Source of the DNA: AWTP1-13 sp963775835
GTDB taxonomy: Bacteria; Pseudomonadota; Alphaproteobacteria; Rhizobiales; Hyphomicrobiaceae
Reading direction: 5' to 3'
DNA: 64,000 bases
Assembly (NCBI GenBank): GCA_963775835.1
Contig: CAVZKV010000002.1
Coordinates: 496,001-560,000 of the forward strand
Below the pieces are notes generated by a model, which was not told the DNA's origin, ran no database searches, and saw only the letters and a list, made by a program, of their open reading frames with translations. Below are positions 15,851 to 25,411 of the stretch, in pieces. Each line of letters begins with the position of its first letter. The first letter of the stretch is position 1. The position numbers were made by a program, and so were the translations under genes.

Positions 15851-18800
15851 TTATTCGGCGGCCTGGGCCAAGGTGACGGGCTCGGGCTTGCCGCGGGCCG
15901 CGAGCGTCCTGCCCGTCAGCCTGCGAATCACCACGTAGAACACGGGGGTGAAGATGAGGCCGAACAGCGTCACCCCGATCATACCCCAGAACACCGCGGT
16001 ACCAAGCGCAATGCGCATTTCCGCGCCGGCGCCGGTTGCCAGATAGAGCGGCGTCACGCCGAGGGTGAAGGCGAGCGAGGTCATGATGATCGGCCGCAGC
16101 CGCAGGTGGCAGGCCTCGACGGCCGCCGAGATCGTATCCTCGCCCCGCTCCTCGATCTGGCGCGCGAATTCGACGATCAAAATCGCGTTCTTGGCCGCGA
16201 GCGCGATCAGCACCACGAAGCCGATCTGGGTGAGAATATTGATCTCGCGCCCATGCAACCAAACGCCGAAGGCGGCCGAGAACAGACACATCGGCACGAT
16301 CAGCATAATGGCAAGCGGCAGCGACCAGCTTTCGTACTGGGCCGCCAGGGCCAGGAACACGAAGATCACGCTCAGGACGAAAATGTAATAGCCGGTGCGG
16401 CCGACCTTGGCCTCCTGATAGGACAGGTCGGTCCACTCGAAGCTGATGCCCTGCGGCAACATCTCCTGGGCCAACTTGCGCATGATCTCGAGCGTTTGAC
16501 CCGAGCTGATGCCGGGCCGGGCGGATCCGTTCACCTCCGCGGATGGGAACAGATTGTAGCGCGGCACGCGTTCCGGTCCGGCGATCTCCTTGAAGGTGAC
16601 GAGGCTGCCGAGCGGCACCATCTGGCCGTCGCCGTTGCGCACCCGGATCTTGGCGACGCTCTCGGGGTCGAGGCGGAAGTCTCCGTCGGCCTGGGCCGTG
16701 ACGCGGTAGGTGCGGCCGAACATGTTGAAGTCGTTGACGTAGGCCGAGCCCATGAACACGCGCATGGCTTCGAAGATGTTGCCGATGGGCACCTTGAGCA
16801 TCTGCGCCTTGTCGCGGTCGACGTCGACGAACACCTGCGGGGTTGCCGATTGGAAGGTGGTGAAGGCGTTGGCAATCCCCGGGGTGCGGTTGGCCGCGGC
16901 CACGAATTCCTGGGTGATTTGGGCGAACTCGTTGGACGGCAGACCGAGGGTGTCCTGCAGGCGCATGGAGAACCCGGCGGACGCACCCATGCCGCGCACC
17001 GGCGGCGGGATGAACACCAGCGACTGCGCTTCCTCGATCTGGCCGAGCTTGGTGCGCACCTCGCGGGTGACCTTGTCGATCGACTGGCCCTTCTTGTGGC
17101 GTTCCTCGAAGTCGTCGAGCACCAGGAACAGGAGGGCGGCGTTGGTCGCCGCGGTGAAGGTGGCGGCATTGCGACCGGTGAAGGCATTGGAGAACTTCAC
17201 GCCGGGCACGGACAGCACCAGGTCGGTGGCGCGCCGCACCACGGCATCGGTGCGCGCCAAGGCGGCACCCGGCGGCAGCTGCAGCGAGATGATGACGATG
17301 GCGCGATCCAGCGTCGGAATGAAGCCGGTCGGCATGTGCTGCAAAAACCAGCCGCCGAAGGCAACCAGCCCGACGTAGGCGATGAGCACGGGCACCCAGG
17401 AGCGCGCCAGGGCGCGCACGAGCCGGCCGTAGCCGCGTGCGATCGCGTCGAAGGCGACGTCGAAGGCGCGGAACGCGGCGTGCACCGGTGCCAGCAGGTA
17501 GGCGGCCCTGCCATGGGCCTCAGCGTGCGGCTTCAGCAGCAGGGCGCACAGCGCCGGGCTCAAGGTCAGCGATATCAGCAGCGAGATCGCCGTCGCCGAG
17601 GCAATGGTGACGGCGAACTGCCGGTAGAATTGGCCGGTAATGCCGGTGATGAAGGTGGTTGGAACGAAAACCGCAAACAGCACGAGGGCGATGGCGATGA
17701 TTGCGGCTCCGACCTCGTCCATCGAGACGCGCGCTGCCTCCACCGGCGAGAGCCCCTCTCGCAGCCGGCGCTCGAAGTTCTCGACCACGACGATGGCATC
17801 GTCGACCACGATGCCCACCGACAGCACCAGGCCGAACAGGGTCAGCATGTTGAGCGTGAAGCCGAAGCCCTGCATGACAACGCAGGTGCCGATCAGCGAC
17901 ACCGGGATGGCGACGACGGGGATGACCGTGGCGCGCCACGTCTTGAGGAACAGCAGCACGACCAGGACCACCAGCACGGTGGCTTCGACAATGCTGCCGT
18001 AGAGCTTGGCCACCGACGCTTCGATGAACTCGGTCGGATTGTAGGTTAGGCGGTATTCAAGACCCTTGGGGAAGCTCTTGGCGATCTCCTCCATGGTGTC
18101 CTTGATGCCTTGCGTGGCGCGCACCGCGTTGCTGCCCGGTTGCTGATCGACGACGATGACGACGGCCGGGTAGCGATCGGCATAGCCGTTTGCCGAGTAA
18201 CTGAGGGCGCCGAGCTCGACCCGGCCGATGTCCTTAAGGCGCACCAGACGGCCGTCGCTGCCGATCTTGACGATGATGTCCTCAAATTCGTCGGCATTGC
18301 GCAGGCGGCCCTTCATCTGCAGGGAGACCTGAAAGGCATTGTTGAAGTCAACCGGCGGCTCGCCGAGGGCGCCCCCCGCCACCTGCACGTTCTGGCCGCG
18401 CAAGGCATCGAGTACCTGCTCGGCGGTAAGGCCGCGTAGGGCGATGCGTTCCGGGTCGAGCCAGATGCGCATCGAGTACTCGCGTACGCCGAAGAGGGAG
18501 ACGTCGCCCACGCCGTAAAGCCGCATCAGCTTGTCGCGGACGTTGAGCAGACCGTAGTTGGAGATGTAGACCTGATCGTAGGTGTTGTCGGGCGAAATCA
18601 GGTGGATCGCCAACAATAGATCCGGGGAGCGCTTGCGCACGGTGAGCCCGCTGCGGCGGACCTCATCGGGCAGCCGCCGCTCGGCGGCGCTGACGCGGTT
18701 TTGCACCAGCACCTGCGCCTTGTCGGGATCGGTTCCCACGTCGAAGGTGACGGTCAGCGACAGGTTGCCGTCGGCGGTCGATTGCGAGGCCATGTAGATC

Positions 18801-19030
18801 ATGCCCTCGACGCCGTTGACCTCCTGTTCGATGGGAGCGGCGACCGTGTCGGCGACGGTTTGCGCGCTGGCGCCGGGATAGCTGGCGCTGACGGTGATCG
18901 TCGGTGGCGTGATGTCCGGCAGCTGGTTGATGCCGAGCCCGAAATAGGCAATGCCGCCGATGATGGTGATGACCAGCGACAGCACCGCCGCAAAGATCGG
19001 CCGATCGATAAAGAAGCGGCTGATTCTCAC
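15851..19030 (-). CDS. RND efflux pump inner-membrane transporter (HAE1 family)
   Basis: A 1059-residue resistance-nodulation-division transporter, the normal length. It starts with the typical ISRFFIDRPIFAAVLS. It carries the proton-relay aspartates in VVDDAIVVVEN (TM4) and the matching lysine in ALAAKNAILIVEF (TM10). Two large periplasmic loops lie after TM1 and TM7. It extrudes drugs or lipophilic compounds using the proton gradient. The adaptor gene is 31 bases upstream in the same direction, so they form an operon. No outer-membrane channel gene is present, so a shared TolC-like protein is probably used. The stop is immediately next to the convergent crotonase stop. Confidence 0.93.
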   Translation of the reverse strand: MRISRFFIDRPIFAAVLSLVITIIGGIAYFGLGINQLPDITPPTITVSASYPGASAQTVADTVAAPIEQEVNGVEGMIYMASQSTADGNLSLTVTFDVGTDPDKAQVLVQNRVSAAERRLPDEVRRSGLTVRKRSPDLLLAIHLISPDNTYDQVYISNYGLLNVRDKLMRLYGVGDVSLFGVREYSMRIWLDPERIALRGLTAEQVLDALRGQNVQVAGGALGEPPVDFNNAFQVSLQMKGRLRNADEFEDIIVKIGSDGRLVRLKDIGRVELGALSYSANGYADRYPAVVIVVDQQPGSNAVRATQGIKDTMEEIAKSFPKGLEYRLTYNPTEFIEASVAKLYGSIVEATVLVVLVVLLFLKTWRATVIPVVAIPVSLIGTCVVMQGFGFTLNMLTLFGLVLSVGIVVDDAIVVVENFERRLREGLSPVEAARVSMDEVGAAIIAIALVLFAVFVPTTFITGITGQFYRQFAVTIASATAISLLISLTLSPALCALLLKPHAEAHGRAAYLLAPVHAAFRAFDVAFDAIARGYGRLVRALARSWVPVLIAYVGLVAFGGWFLQHMPTGFIPTLDRAIVIISLQLPPGAALARTDAVVRRATDLVLSVPGVKFSNAFTGRNAATFTAATNAALLFLVLDDFEERHKKGQSIDKVTREVRTKLGQIEEAQSLVFIPPPVRGMGASAGFSMRLQDTLGLPSNEFAQITQEFVAAANRTPGIANAFTTFQSATPQVFVDVDRDKAQMLKVPIGNIFEAMRVFMGSAYVNDFNMFGRTYRVTAQADGDFRLDPESVAKIRVRNGDGQMVPLGSLVTFKEIAGPERVPRYNLFPSAEVNGSARPGISSGQTLEIMRKLAQEMLPQGISFEWTDLSYQEAKVGRTGYYIFVLSVIFVFLALAAQYESWSLPLAIMLIVPMCLFSAAFGVWLHGREINILTQIGFVVLIALAAKNAILIVEFARQIEERGEDTISAAVEACHLRLRPIIMTSLAFTLGVTPLYLATGAGAEMRIALGTAVFWGMIGVTLFGLIFTPVFYVVIRRLTGRTLAARGKPEPVTLAQAAE

Positions 19031-19061
19031 CGCGGACGCCCTCCAGCCCTCGCGCAGCCTT

Positions 19062-20279
19062 TCATTCCGGCACCTTCCTCGGCGGGGTGGGATTGGCCGG
19101 CAGCGATGATGACACGGTGAGGGCGACGCGATTGGGCGCTACGCTCTGGCCGGGCCTGGCGCGGTGCAGACCCTTGGTGATGACCCAGTCGCCGTCGGCA
19201 AGGCCCTCGCGGATCACGCGCAAGCCATCGACCAGCGGGCCCAACTGAATGTTGCGGCGCGTCACCATGCCGTTGTCGGCCACCACATACACGTACTTGT
19301 TGGTTTGGTCGGTGCCGATCGCCTCGTCGGGAAGCAAGAGCGCGGCATAGGCGGATGTGCCGGTGACGCGTACGCGCGCGAACATACCCGGCGAAAATAG
19401 ACCCGCCGCGTTGGCAATGAGAGCCCGGGCGCGCAGCGTGCCCGTGCCTTGGTCGAGACGATTGTCGAGGAAATCGAGCTTGCCCGAGTGCGGAAAACCG
19501 CGCTCGTCGGGGAGCGCCAGCTCCACGGTGGCGCCGAGATCGGCGGCCCCCGCGCCGCTGCCGCGCTCGGCCAGGCGCTTGTACTTGATGTAGTTGTTCT
19601 CACTCACGTCGAAGTACATATGAATGGGGTCCTGGCTGACGATGGTCGTCAGCAGCGTGCTGTTGCTGGCGCCGCCGGCGCTGACCCAGTTGCCGGCCGT
19701 GACCATGCTGCGGCTGATGCGTCCGCCGATCGGGGAGATGACGCGGGCAAACGACAAGTCGAGCTCGGCGCTTTTCACCTTGGCTTCGGCGACCTTCACC
19801 TGGGCTTGCGCTTCGCGCACCAGGTTCTCGCGGTCATCGAAGGCTTTTTCCGAGATGATGCGCCGTTCCAGGAGGGGCTTGCCGCGCACGACGTCAAGGT
19901 TAGCGTTGTCAACCTTGGTATGTGCCTGCAACAATTCGGCGCGCGCCTGTTCCAGGGTCAACTCGAACGGCCTGGGGTCGATTTCGTAAAGCAGATCGCC
20001 GTGCTTGACCTGCTGCCCGTCCTTGAAACGAACGGTGGAAAGATAACCGGAGACGCGGGCACGCACCTCAACGGTTTCCACCGCATCGAACCTACCCGTG
20101 TATTCGTCCCATTCGACGACCTGGCGCGGCAGGGGTTGGCTCACGGAAACCGTGGGACGCTGCTCGCCCCCGGGCGCCTTGGCCTGGGTCGGTTGCGGGC
20201 TGTCGCAGCCCGCGGCCGCCAGCAAAAGGGCTAGCCCTAGTGAGCCGGCCAGACCGCGCTCGAGGAAGCTTCTCGCCAT
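19062..20279 (-). CDS. RND efflux periplasmic adaptor (membrane fusion protein)
   Basis: A 405-residue lipoprotein-type adaptor. The signal peptide ends in LLLAAAGCDS, giving a lipobox cysteine near residue 25. Next come the lipoyl half-motifs (VRARVSGYLSTVRFKDGQQV), a coiled-coil hairpin (about 100-170) and the beta-barrel domain (TVELALPDERGFPHSGKLDF). It bridges the inner-membrane pump to an outer-membrane channel. It is the first gene of the pump operon. No regulator gene is adjacent. Confidence 0.92.
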   Translation of the reverse strand: MARSFLERGLAGSLGLALLLAAAGCDSPQPTQAKAPGGEQRPTVSVSQPLPRQVVEWDEYTGRFDAVETVEVRARVSGYLSTVRFKDGQQVKHGDLLYEIDPRPFELTLEQARAELLQAHTKVDNANLDVVRGKPLLERRIISEKAFDDRENLVREAQAQVKVAEAKVKSAELDLSFARVISPIGGRISRSMVTAGNWVSAGGASNSTLLTTIVSQDPIHMYFDVSENNYIKYKRLAERGSGAGAADLGATVELALPDERGFPHSGKLDFLDNRLDQGTGTLRARALIANAAGLFSPGMFARVRVTGTSAYAALLLPDEAIGTDQTNKYVYVVADNGMVTRRNIQLGPLVDGLRVIREGLADGDWVITKGLHRARPGQSVAPNRVALTVSSSLPANPTPPRKVPE

Positions 20280-20507
20280 CTTTCGGACTCACTGTAAGCG
20301 AGGCCGGCCTTGCGCGGGTCCCAAGACCCACGCACCCCAGACCCGTCCCACCTCAAGTTTATCGTCTAACATCTTACGGGCGGCTTGTAACCAGCCGCTC
20401 GCCGGGGGGGATGACCGTTACGGGGGTGCCCGACGGCGTTGGTGCGCGGTCGGCCGGGGCGGCGCGGGGTGTGCGCCAGGCTTGGGTCAGCGAGGGTCGG
20501 GGAGCTC

Positions 20508-22184
20508 CTAGAATTTGAACAGCAAGTCGAAGAGCGACTTGGGCTTGCGCTGCTGACGCTGCTCGGCTCGGAGCCCCAGCCCCAGGGGTCGGCGGGGCGC
20601 TTGGGGGCCTGCGCCACGGGCAGCTTGCGCCTGCCGCAACTGGAACTCATCGGTGATGCCGTCGGCATTGGCAACGATCACCTTGCCCTCGTCCCAGGTC
20701 CAGGTGGCGACCTTGGCGCCGAGGCGCTGCATCTCGATTGCGACCACGGCATTGGCCTGCAGGTCGATGATGGCGGCATACTCGACCTCCTCCGCCCCGC
20801 GTGGGTTGTCCAGCGTCCCGGCAGCAAAGCGCAGAATGGCGATGCCCTGAAATGGCGGCTTCTTCACCTCCCATTCCAGGATGCGGGGCTGGCCCTTGCC
20901 CAGCATCTCCAGCTCGATCTGCAGACGCGGAAATTCCTCGTTGCGGGCAATGAACTGCTTGCCCTTCTGGTAGACGCGCCAGCCGTCGCGAGCCGCATCG
21001 GCGACCTCACGCTGCTGCGGACGCTCGGCGATGCCAAGCCGTTCGAGCGCACGGGTTGCGGCATTGAGGTCGGGATTGAGCACCAAGGCTTGGCGCAGGT
21101 CGGCGACGGCGAGCTCGGCGCGGCCTTGCGCTTCCTGGATCTCGCCGCGCACCCAGTAGGCCACCGCACTGTTGGGATCGAGCTTCAGGGCGCGCTGGAC
21201 CTCCTTGAGGCCGAGTTCTGCCTGCTGTTGGTGCAGGTAGGTCCAGGCGCGATAGGCGTAAGCCGTGGCCGCGCGCGGATCGAGCTCGATGGCGCGGGCA
21301 AGGTCGGCCAACGCCTCCTCGCTCGCCTCCGCCAAGGCGTAGGCGAAGCCCCGGCCCGCATAGTAGATCGGGCTTGGGTTGAGCTCGATGGCCTTGGCGT
21401 AGTCCTTGATGGCGGAAGCCATGTTGTCGGCTTCCAGGTAGGCACGCGCTCTTAAGGCATAGACCTCCGGATTGGCCGGCTCGAAGGCGATGGCACGGCT
21501 AAAGTCCTCGATCGCATCCTCATAGCGCCGGATCGAGAACTTCGCCTCGGCGCGGCTGCGATAGGCGGCACTGAAGCGGGCGTCGGCGGTGACCGCGCGC
21601 GTGAAATCCCTGATCGCCCCGTGCGGGCGCTGCGCGGCCAAATGCGCCCTGCCGCGTCCGTTGAGGGCGGCCGCATTGGCGGGCGCCAGCGCGATCGCCT
21701 TGCCGTAGTCGGCGATCGCCTGGTCGATGTCACCGAGCCGCATCAGCGCCCCGGCGCGGTTGCTATAGGCGGCGGCATAACCGGGCGCCAGCAGCAGGGC
21801 GCGATCAAAGTCCCGTTGCGCCTCGCGCACGGCGCCGAGCCCGAGCAGGACGTTGCCGCGATTGTTGTAAAGGGCGGCATACTCCGGATAAAGCGCAATG
21901 GCACGATTGAAGTCCTCGATGGCCTCCTTGGGTTGCTGCCGCCGGGCGTAGGCGACGCCACGATCATTGAGAATGATGGCGCGACGGTCGTTGGGGAGCG
22001 TCTTGTCCTGTAGGACCTGGTCGTAGAGGGCAAGCGCCTGCTCGACGTTGCCACGCTGCAAGACCGCGGCGGCCTCGCGCAGCTTCAAGGTGGTGACGCT
22101 TTCCACCTGCGCCACGGCGGGCGGGCCGGCGCAGGCCGCCAGCACGACAATGAAGCGCAAGCCCTTGGCTGGCCGCAGCGGCAT
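20508..22184 (-). CDS. Exported TPR-repeat protein
   Basis: A 558-residue protein with a short N-terminal signal sequence (PLRPAKGLRFIVVLAACAGPPAVAQ; a lipobox is not convincing). About ten tetratricopeptide repeats fill residues 35-370 (repeated AIxDFxRAIxLxP and A..YxNRG). The C-terminal region of about 150 residues has alternating strands, including GIAILRFAAGTL and KVATWTWDEGKVIVANADG, and ends in a basic, phenylalanine-rich tail (KSLFDLLFKF). TPR arrays act as protein-binding scaffolds, and the location suggests the cell envelope. The C-terminal domain is not one I recognise. It is a single gene with its own upstream region. Confidence 0.75.
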   Translation of the reverse strand: MPLRPAKGLRFIVVLAACAGPPAVAQVESVTTLKLREAAAVLQRGNVEQALALYDQVLQDKTLPNDRRAIILNDRGVAYARRQQPKEAIEDFNRAIALYPEYAALYNNRGNVLLGLGAVREAQRDFDRALLLAPGYAAAYSNRAGALMRLGDIDQAIADYGKAIALAPANAAALNGRGRAHLAAQRPHGAIRDFTRAVTADARFSAAYRSRAEAKFSIRRYEDAIEDFSRAIAFEPANPEVYALRARAYLEADNMASAIKDYAKAIELNPSPIYYAGRGFAYALAEASEEALADLARAIELDPRAATAYAYRAWTYLHQQQAELGLKEVQRALKLDPNSAVAYWVRGEIQEAQGRAELAVADLRQALVLNPDLNAATRALERLGIAERPQQREVADAARDGWRVYQKGKQFIARNEEFPRLQIELEMLGKGQPRILEWEVKKPPFQGIAILRFAAGTLDNPRGAEEVEYAAIIDLQANAVVAIEMQRLGAKVATWTWDEGKVIVANADGITDEFQLRQAQAARGAGPQAPRRPLGLGLRAEQRQQRKPKSLFDLLFKF

Positions 22185-22280
22185 CGAGGCTCCTTTTAGC
22201 GCGGGGGTGAGATGCCCCGCTGGCTCGAGCGGTTATAGCCGGAATCGGCCGGGGCCGAAAATGCCCGACAAAATTCGGTG

Positions 22281-23339
22281 CTAGCGCGCCGCCACCAAGG
22301 CGACGAGGGCATCCCCCAGATCCCGGCAGCTCGCCGTGCCGCCCATATCGCGGGTGCGCACGTCCGTCTCGGTAAATAGGCGCTCGATCGCCTGGACGAT
22401 GGCGTCCGCGGCCGCCTTGTGGCCCAGGTGCTCGAGCATCATGGCGCCGGACCAGACCTGGCCGATAGGGTTGGCGATGCCCTTGCCGGCGATGTCCGGG
22501 GCGCTGCCGTGCACGGGCTCGAACATGGACGGGAAGGCGCGCTCGGGATTGATATTGCCGCCGGGCGCGATCGCAATGGTGCCGGTGGTGGCGGGACCGA
22601 GATCGGACAGGATGTCGCCGAACAGGTTAGAGCCGACGATGACGTCGAACCAGGTCGGGTTACGCACGAGGTGCGCGGCCAGAATGTCGATATGGAATTG
22701 GCTGGTCTTGACCTCGGGGAACTCCTTGCCGATCGCGGCAAAGCGCTCGTCCCAGTAGGGCATGGAAATCGAGATGCCGTTCGACTTGGTGGCCGATGCC
22801 AGCTCGCGGCGCTTGCGCGTCATCGCCAGCTTGAAGGCGTAGCGCATGACGCGGTCGCAGCCCGTCTTGGTGAAGACCGCCTGCTGGATTGCCGCCTCCA
22901 GCTCGGTGCCTTCGTACATGCGTCCGCCGATGGAGGAATACTCGCCCTCGTTGTTCTCGCGCACGATCAGGTAGTCGATGTCCCCCGGCTTGCGGTCGGC
23001 GAGCGGCGATTTGAGGCCCTCGAACAGGCGGACGGGGCGCAAGTTGACGTACTGCTGAAACTTCCGACGGATCGGAATCAACAGGCCCCAGAGCGAAACG
23101 TGATCGGGAACGCCCGGCCAGCCGACGGCACCGAGGTAGATGGCGTCGTGTCCGGCAATCTCGGCCAGGCCATCGGTGGGCATCATCGCTCCGGTCTTGG
23201 CGAAACGCTCGCAGGACCAGTCGAACCTATCCCAGGTGTAGCTGAGGTCGAAGCGGCGGCCGACGGCCTCCAGCACGCGGATGCCTTCCGGCACCACCTC
23301 GTTGCCGATGCCGTCACCGGGGATGACGGCGATCCGCAT
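22281..23339 (-). CDS. Tartrate / D-malate dehydrogenase (isopropylmalate dehydrogenase family)
   Basis: A 352-residue NAD-dependent beta-decarboxylating dehydrogenase. Family marks are IPGDGIGNEV at the start, RPVRLFEGL, VRENNEGEYSSIGGRMYEGTE, the metal site SNLFGDILSDLGP, and FEPVHGSAPDIAGKGIANP. The YEGTE(x)EAAIQQAVFT and SATKSNGISISMPYWDER patterns match D-malate/tartrate dehydrogenases (DmlA/TtuC) rather than LeuB. It would convert tartrate or D-malate to a keto product with CO2 release. It is last in a minus-strand run after the SsuABC-type importer genes, so it may act on what that importer brings in. The start at 23339 matches the family; an ATG ten codons upstream is possible. Confidence 0.85.
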   Translation of the reverse strand: MRIAVIPGDGIGNEVVPEGIRVLEAVGRRFDLSYTWDRFDWSCERFAKTGAMMPTDGLAEIAGHDAIYLGAVGWPGVPDHVSLWGLLIPIRRKFQQYVNLRPVRLFEGLKSPLADRKPGDIDYLIVRENNEGEYSSIGGRMYEGTELEAAIQQAVFTKTGCDRVMRYAFKLAMTRKRRELASATKSNGISISMPYWDERFAAIGKEFPEVKTSQFHIDILAAHLVRNPTWFDVIVGSNLFGDILSDLGPATTGTIAIAPGGNINPERAFPSMFEPVHGSAPDIAGKGIANPIGQVWSGAMMLEHLGHKAAADAIVQAIERLFTETDVRTRDMGGTASCRDLGDALVALVAAR

Positions 23340-23421
23340 CGCGTTCGATTTTTCTGCCCCTGCCGCCATCGGTCGTGCTCCACGCAAAAGTTGGGTTTTA
23401 CTGGCCGCCTCCGCGCTTGGT

Positions 23422-24516
23422 TCAGCGCATGCTGGCGGCCGCCTTGTTCACGAACCGGTCGTCCCAGGTCTTGGCGGTATCGATGTTGGCGCCGGCGATT
23501 TCCTTGTCAAACTGCTTGAGAAAATCGAGCGAGCGCTGGCGGCTCTCGGCGCTGACGATGCCGTCCTGGGAATAGACCTGCCTATTGGCCTTCACCGCCG
23601 CGGTATAAAGCGCCTTATCGCCCAGCCAGTACTCTTGCGGCACGTTGGCGGTGATCTCTTCCGGCGTCGCCTTCTGCATCCATTGCAGGGTCTTGTAGAA
23701 AGCGTTGGTGAGGGCCTGCACGGTGTTGGGGTGCTTCTCGAGCCAGTCGCGCTTGATATAGAGCACGGCGGCAGACATCGGTCCGCCGAACACCTTGGTC
23801 GTCCCCTCGGTGGTGCGCGTCTCCGCCAAGGTGACGATGTCGCCGCTGAACTCGAGCTTGGCCATCACCGGATCGATGTTGGAGATGGCGTCGATTTCGC
23901 CCTTCTGGATGGCCGCGACGGCGCCGGCCCCGGCGCCGACGCCGATGAAGGACGCATCGTCGGGCTTGAGTCCGGCCTTGGCCATCAAATACCACACGAT
24001 CATGTTGGTGGAGGAGCCAGGCGCGGTCACGCCGATCTTGGCGCCTTTCAGATCGGCAAGCGATTTGATCTTGTCGGCCCGATCCTTCTTGACCGCAAGC
24101 GAGATGCCGGGATAGCGGCCGAGCTCAATGACGGCGACGATGTCTTGACCCTTCGCCTGCATGCGCAGGGTATGTTCGTAGGCCCCGGTGACCACGTCGG
24201 CCGAACCGCCGATCAGGGCCGTCAGCGACTGCGAGCCGCCCTTGAAGTCGTTGATCTCGACGTTGAGCCCCTGTTGCTTGAAGTAGCCGAGGCGTTCCGT
24301 CAGGGCGAGCGGCAGATAATAAAGCGCCGACGCGCCGCCGACGCCGAGCCGAACGTCCTTTTGCTCGGGCGCCTGGGTCTGGGCCTGGGTCTGGGCCTGG
24401 GCCTGGCTCTGGGCCAGACCGGCCGCCAGCGACCAGAGCGCACCCAAGGCAAGCAACGTCCAAGGCTGGCAAAGCTTCCAAGACCGCCAAGGCTTCCCGA
24501 GCTTCCAAAGCTTCAT
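23422..24516 (-). CDS. ABC importer substrate-binding protein (SsuA/NMT1 type)
   Basis: A 364-residue periplasmic binding protein of the nitrate/sulfonate/thiamine-precursor class. Recognisable parts are VRLGVGGASALYYLPLALTE after the export signal, then GYFKQQGLNVE and GGSADVVTGAYEHT. The signal region is odd: it is tryptophan-rich (MKLWKLGKPWRSWKL) and is followed by a Gln/Ala/Thr repeat encoded by three 12-bp units (24371-24406). The ATG at 24516 has GGAGAGG close upstream; a longer upstream frame has none. It is third in an ATPase-permease-binding protein operon. The ligand is not identifiable from sequence alone. Confidence 0.87.
   Translation of the reverse strand: MKLWKLGKPWRSWKLCQPWTLLALGALWSLAAGLAQSQAQAQTQAQTQAPEQKDVRLGVGGASALYYLPLALTERLGYFKQQGLNVEINDFKGGSQSLTALIGGSADVVTGAYEHTLRMQAKGQDIVAVIELGRYPGISLAVKKDRADKIKSLADLKGAKIGVTAPGSSTNMIVWYLMAKAGLKPDDASFIGVGAGAGAVAAIQKGEIDAISNIDPVMAKLEFSGDIVTLAETRTTEGTTKVFGGPMSAAVLYIKRDWLEKHPNTVQALTNAFYKTLQWMQKATPEEITANVPQEYWLGDKALYTAAVKANRQVYSQDGIVSAESRQRSLDFLKQFDKEIAGANIDTAKTWDDRFVNKAAASMR
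24371..24406. repeat. In-frame 12-bp tandem repeat in the binding-protein gene
   Basis: Three copies of a 12-base unit (GCCTGGGTCTGG, twice perfect and once with one change) encode the Gln-Ala/Gln-Thr run just after the signal peptide. Length changes by whole units would keep the frame. Confidence 0.85.
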
Positions 24517-24538
24517 AGTCCTCTCCGCATCCTTTGCG

Positions 24539-25411
24539 TCAGGCCCGGGCAGCGGCGCCGGTCGGCCGCCAAACCAGCAGGCGATTTTCAATGATGGTGA
24601 CGAGCCAATCGATGAGCAGCACGAATACCGCAAGGATCACCATGCCCGCAAATACTCCCGTCGTATCAAAGGTCCCCTCGGCCTGCTGGATCAGGTAGCC
24701 GAGGCCCGCGGCTGAGCCCAAGTATTCGCCCACCACCGCGCCGATGATGGCAAACCCCACGGAGGTGTGGAGCGAGGAGAACATCCAGGAGAGCGCCGAG
24801 GGCCAATAGACGTGCACAAACAGCTGGCGCTGGTTCATACCCAGCATGCGGGCATTGGCGAGGATGACCGGGCTCACCTCCTTGACGCCCTGGTAGACGT
24901 TGAAGAAGACGATGAAAAAGACCAGCGTCACCCCCAGCGCCACCTTGGACCAGATGCCAAGACCCAGCCAGAGCATGAAGATCGGCGCCAGCACCACCCT
25001 TGGCAGCGCATTGAGCATCTTGATGTAAGGATCAAAGATCGCCGACAGCAGCGGGTTGCGCGCGAACCAAAAGCCGAACGCCACGCCGGCAACCGCGCCG
25101 ATGGCAAACGCGAGCAGCCCCTCCGTCAGCGTGATCAACAAGTGCTGCCACACGGTTTTGCCGAAGCAGGGATCGGAAACCACCAGCAGGCGCCGAAGGT
25201 CGATGCTCTCCTGGCAGGTGACGATCTTCGCAGTACCGTCCGCAAACAAGGTCCACACCCGCAGCGCGACGTCGCCGGGCGTGGAAAAGAAAAACTTCGG
25301 GAACAGGTACCAGCCGCCCACCGACACGGTCGCGCCAAAGTGCCAGAGCCCGATCAGGAACACGGCGACGAGGATCTGCAGGATCAGCAGGCCGGACCGC
25401 GACAGCTTCAT
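24539..25411 (-). CDS. ABC importer permease (SsuC/TauC type)
   Basis: A 290-residue inner-membrane permease with about six transmembrane helices. The cytoplasmic EAA loop that contacts the ATPase can be seen in ANARMLGMNQRQLFVHVYWP. The N-terminal helix is followed by an unusually long periplasmic segment (about residues 25-80) containing two cysteines (ATIVTCQES... and DPCFGK). Its start overlaps the ATPase stop by 4 bases (ATGA, 25408-25411), so the two are translationally coupled. Substrate class is shared with the binding protein: nitrate/sulfonate/pyrimidine-like organic solutes. Confidence 0.88.
   Translation of the reverse strand: MKLSRSGLLILQILVAVFLIGLWHFGATVSVGGWYLFPKFFFSTPGDVALRVWTLFADGTAKIVTCQESIDLRRLLVVSDPCFGKTVWQHLLITLTEGLLAFAIGAVAGVAFGFWFARNPLLSAIFDPYIKMLNALPRVVLAPIFMLWLGLGIWSKVALGVTLVFFIVFFNVYQGVKEVSPVILANARMLGMNQRQLFVHVYWPSALSWMFSSLHTSVGFAIIGAVVGEYLGSAAGLGYLIQQAEGTFDTTGVFAGMVILAVFVLLIDWLVTIIENRLLVWRPTGAAARA

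Noticed and set aside
16106..18049. A 647-codon plus-strand open frame opposite the RND transporter gene
   Set aside because: It is antisense to a full-length, motif-complete RND transporter. High-GC codon bias produces long shadow frames, and its translation is His/Arg/Gly-rich without a recognisable domain.
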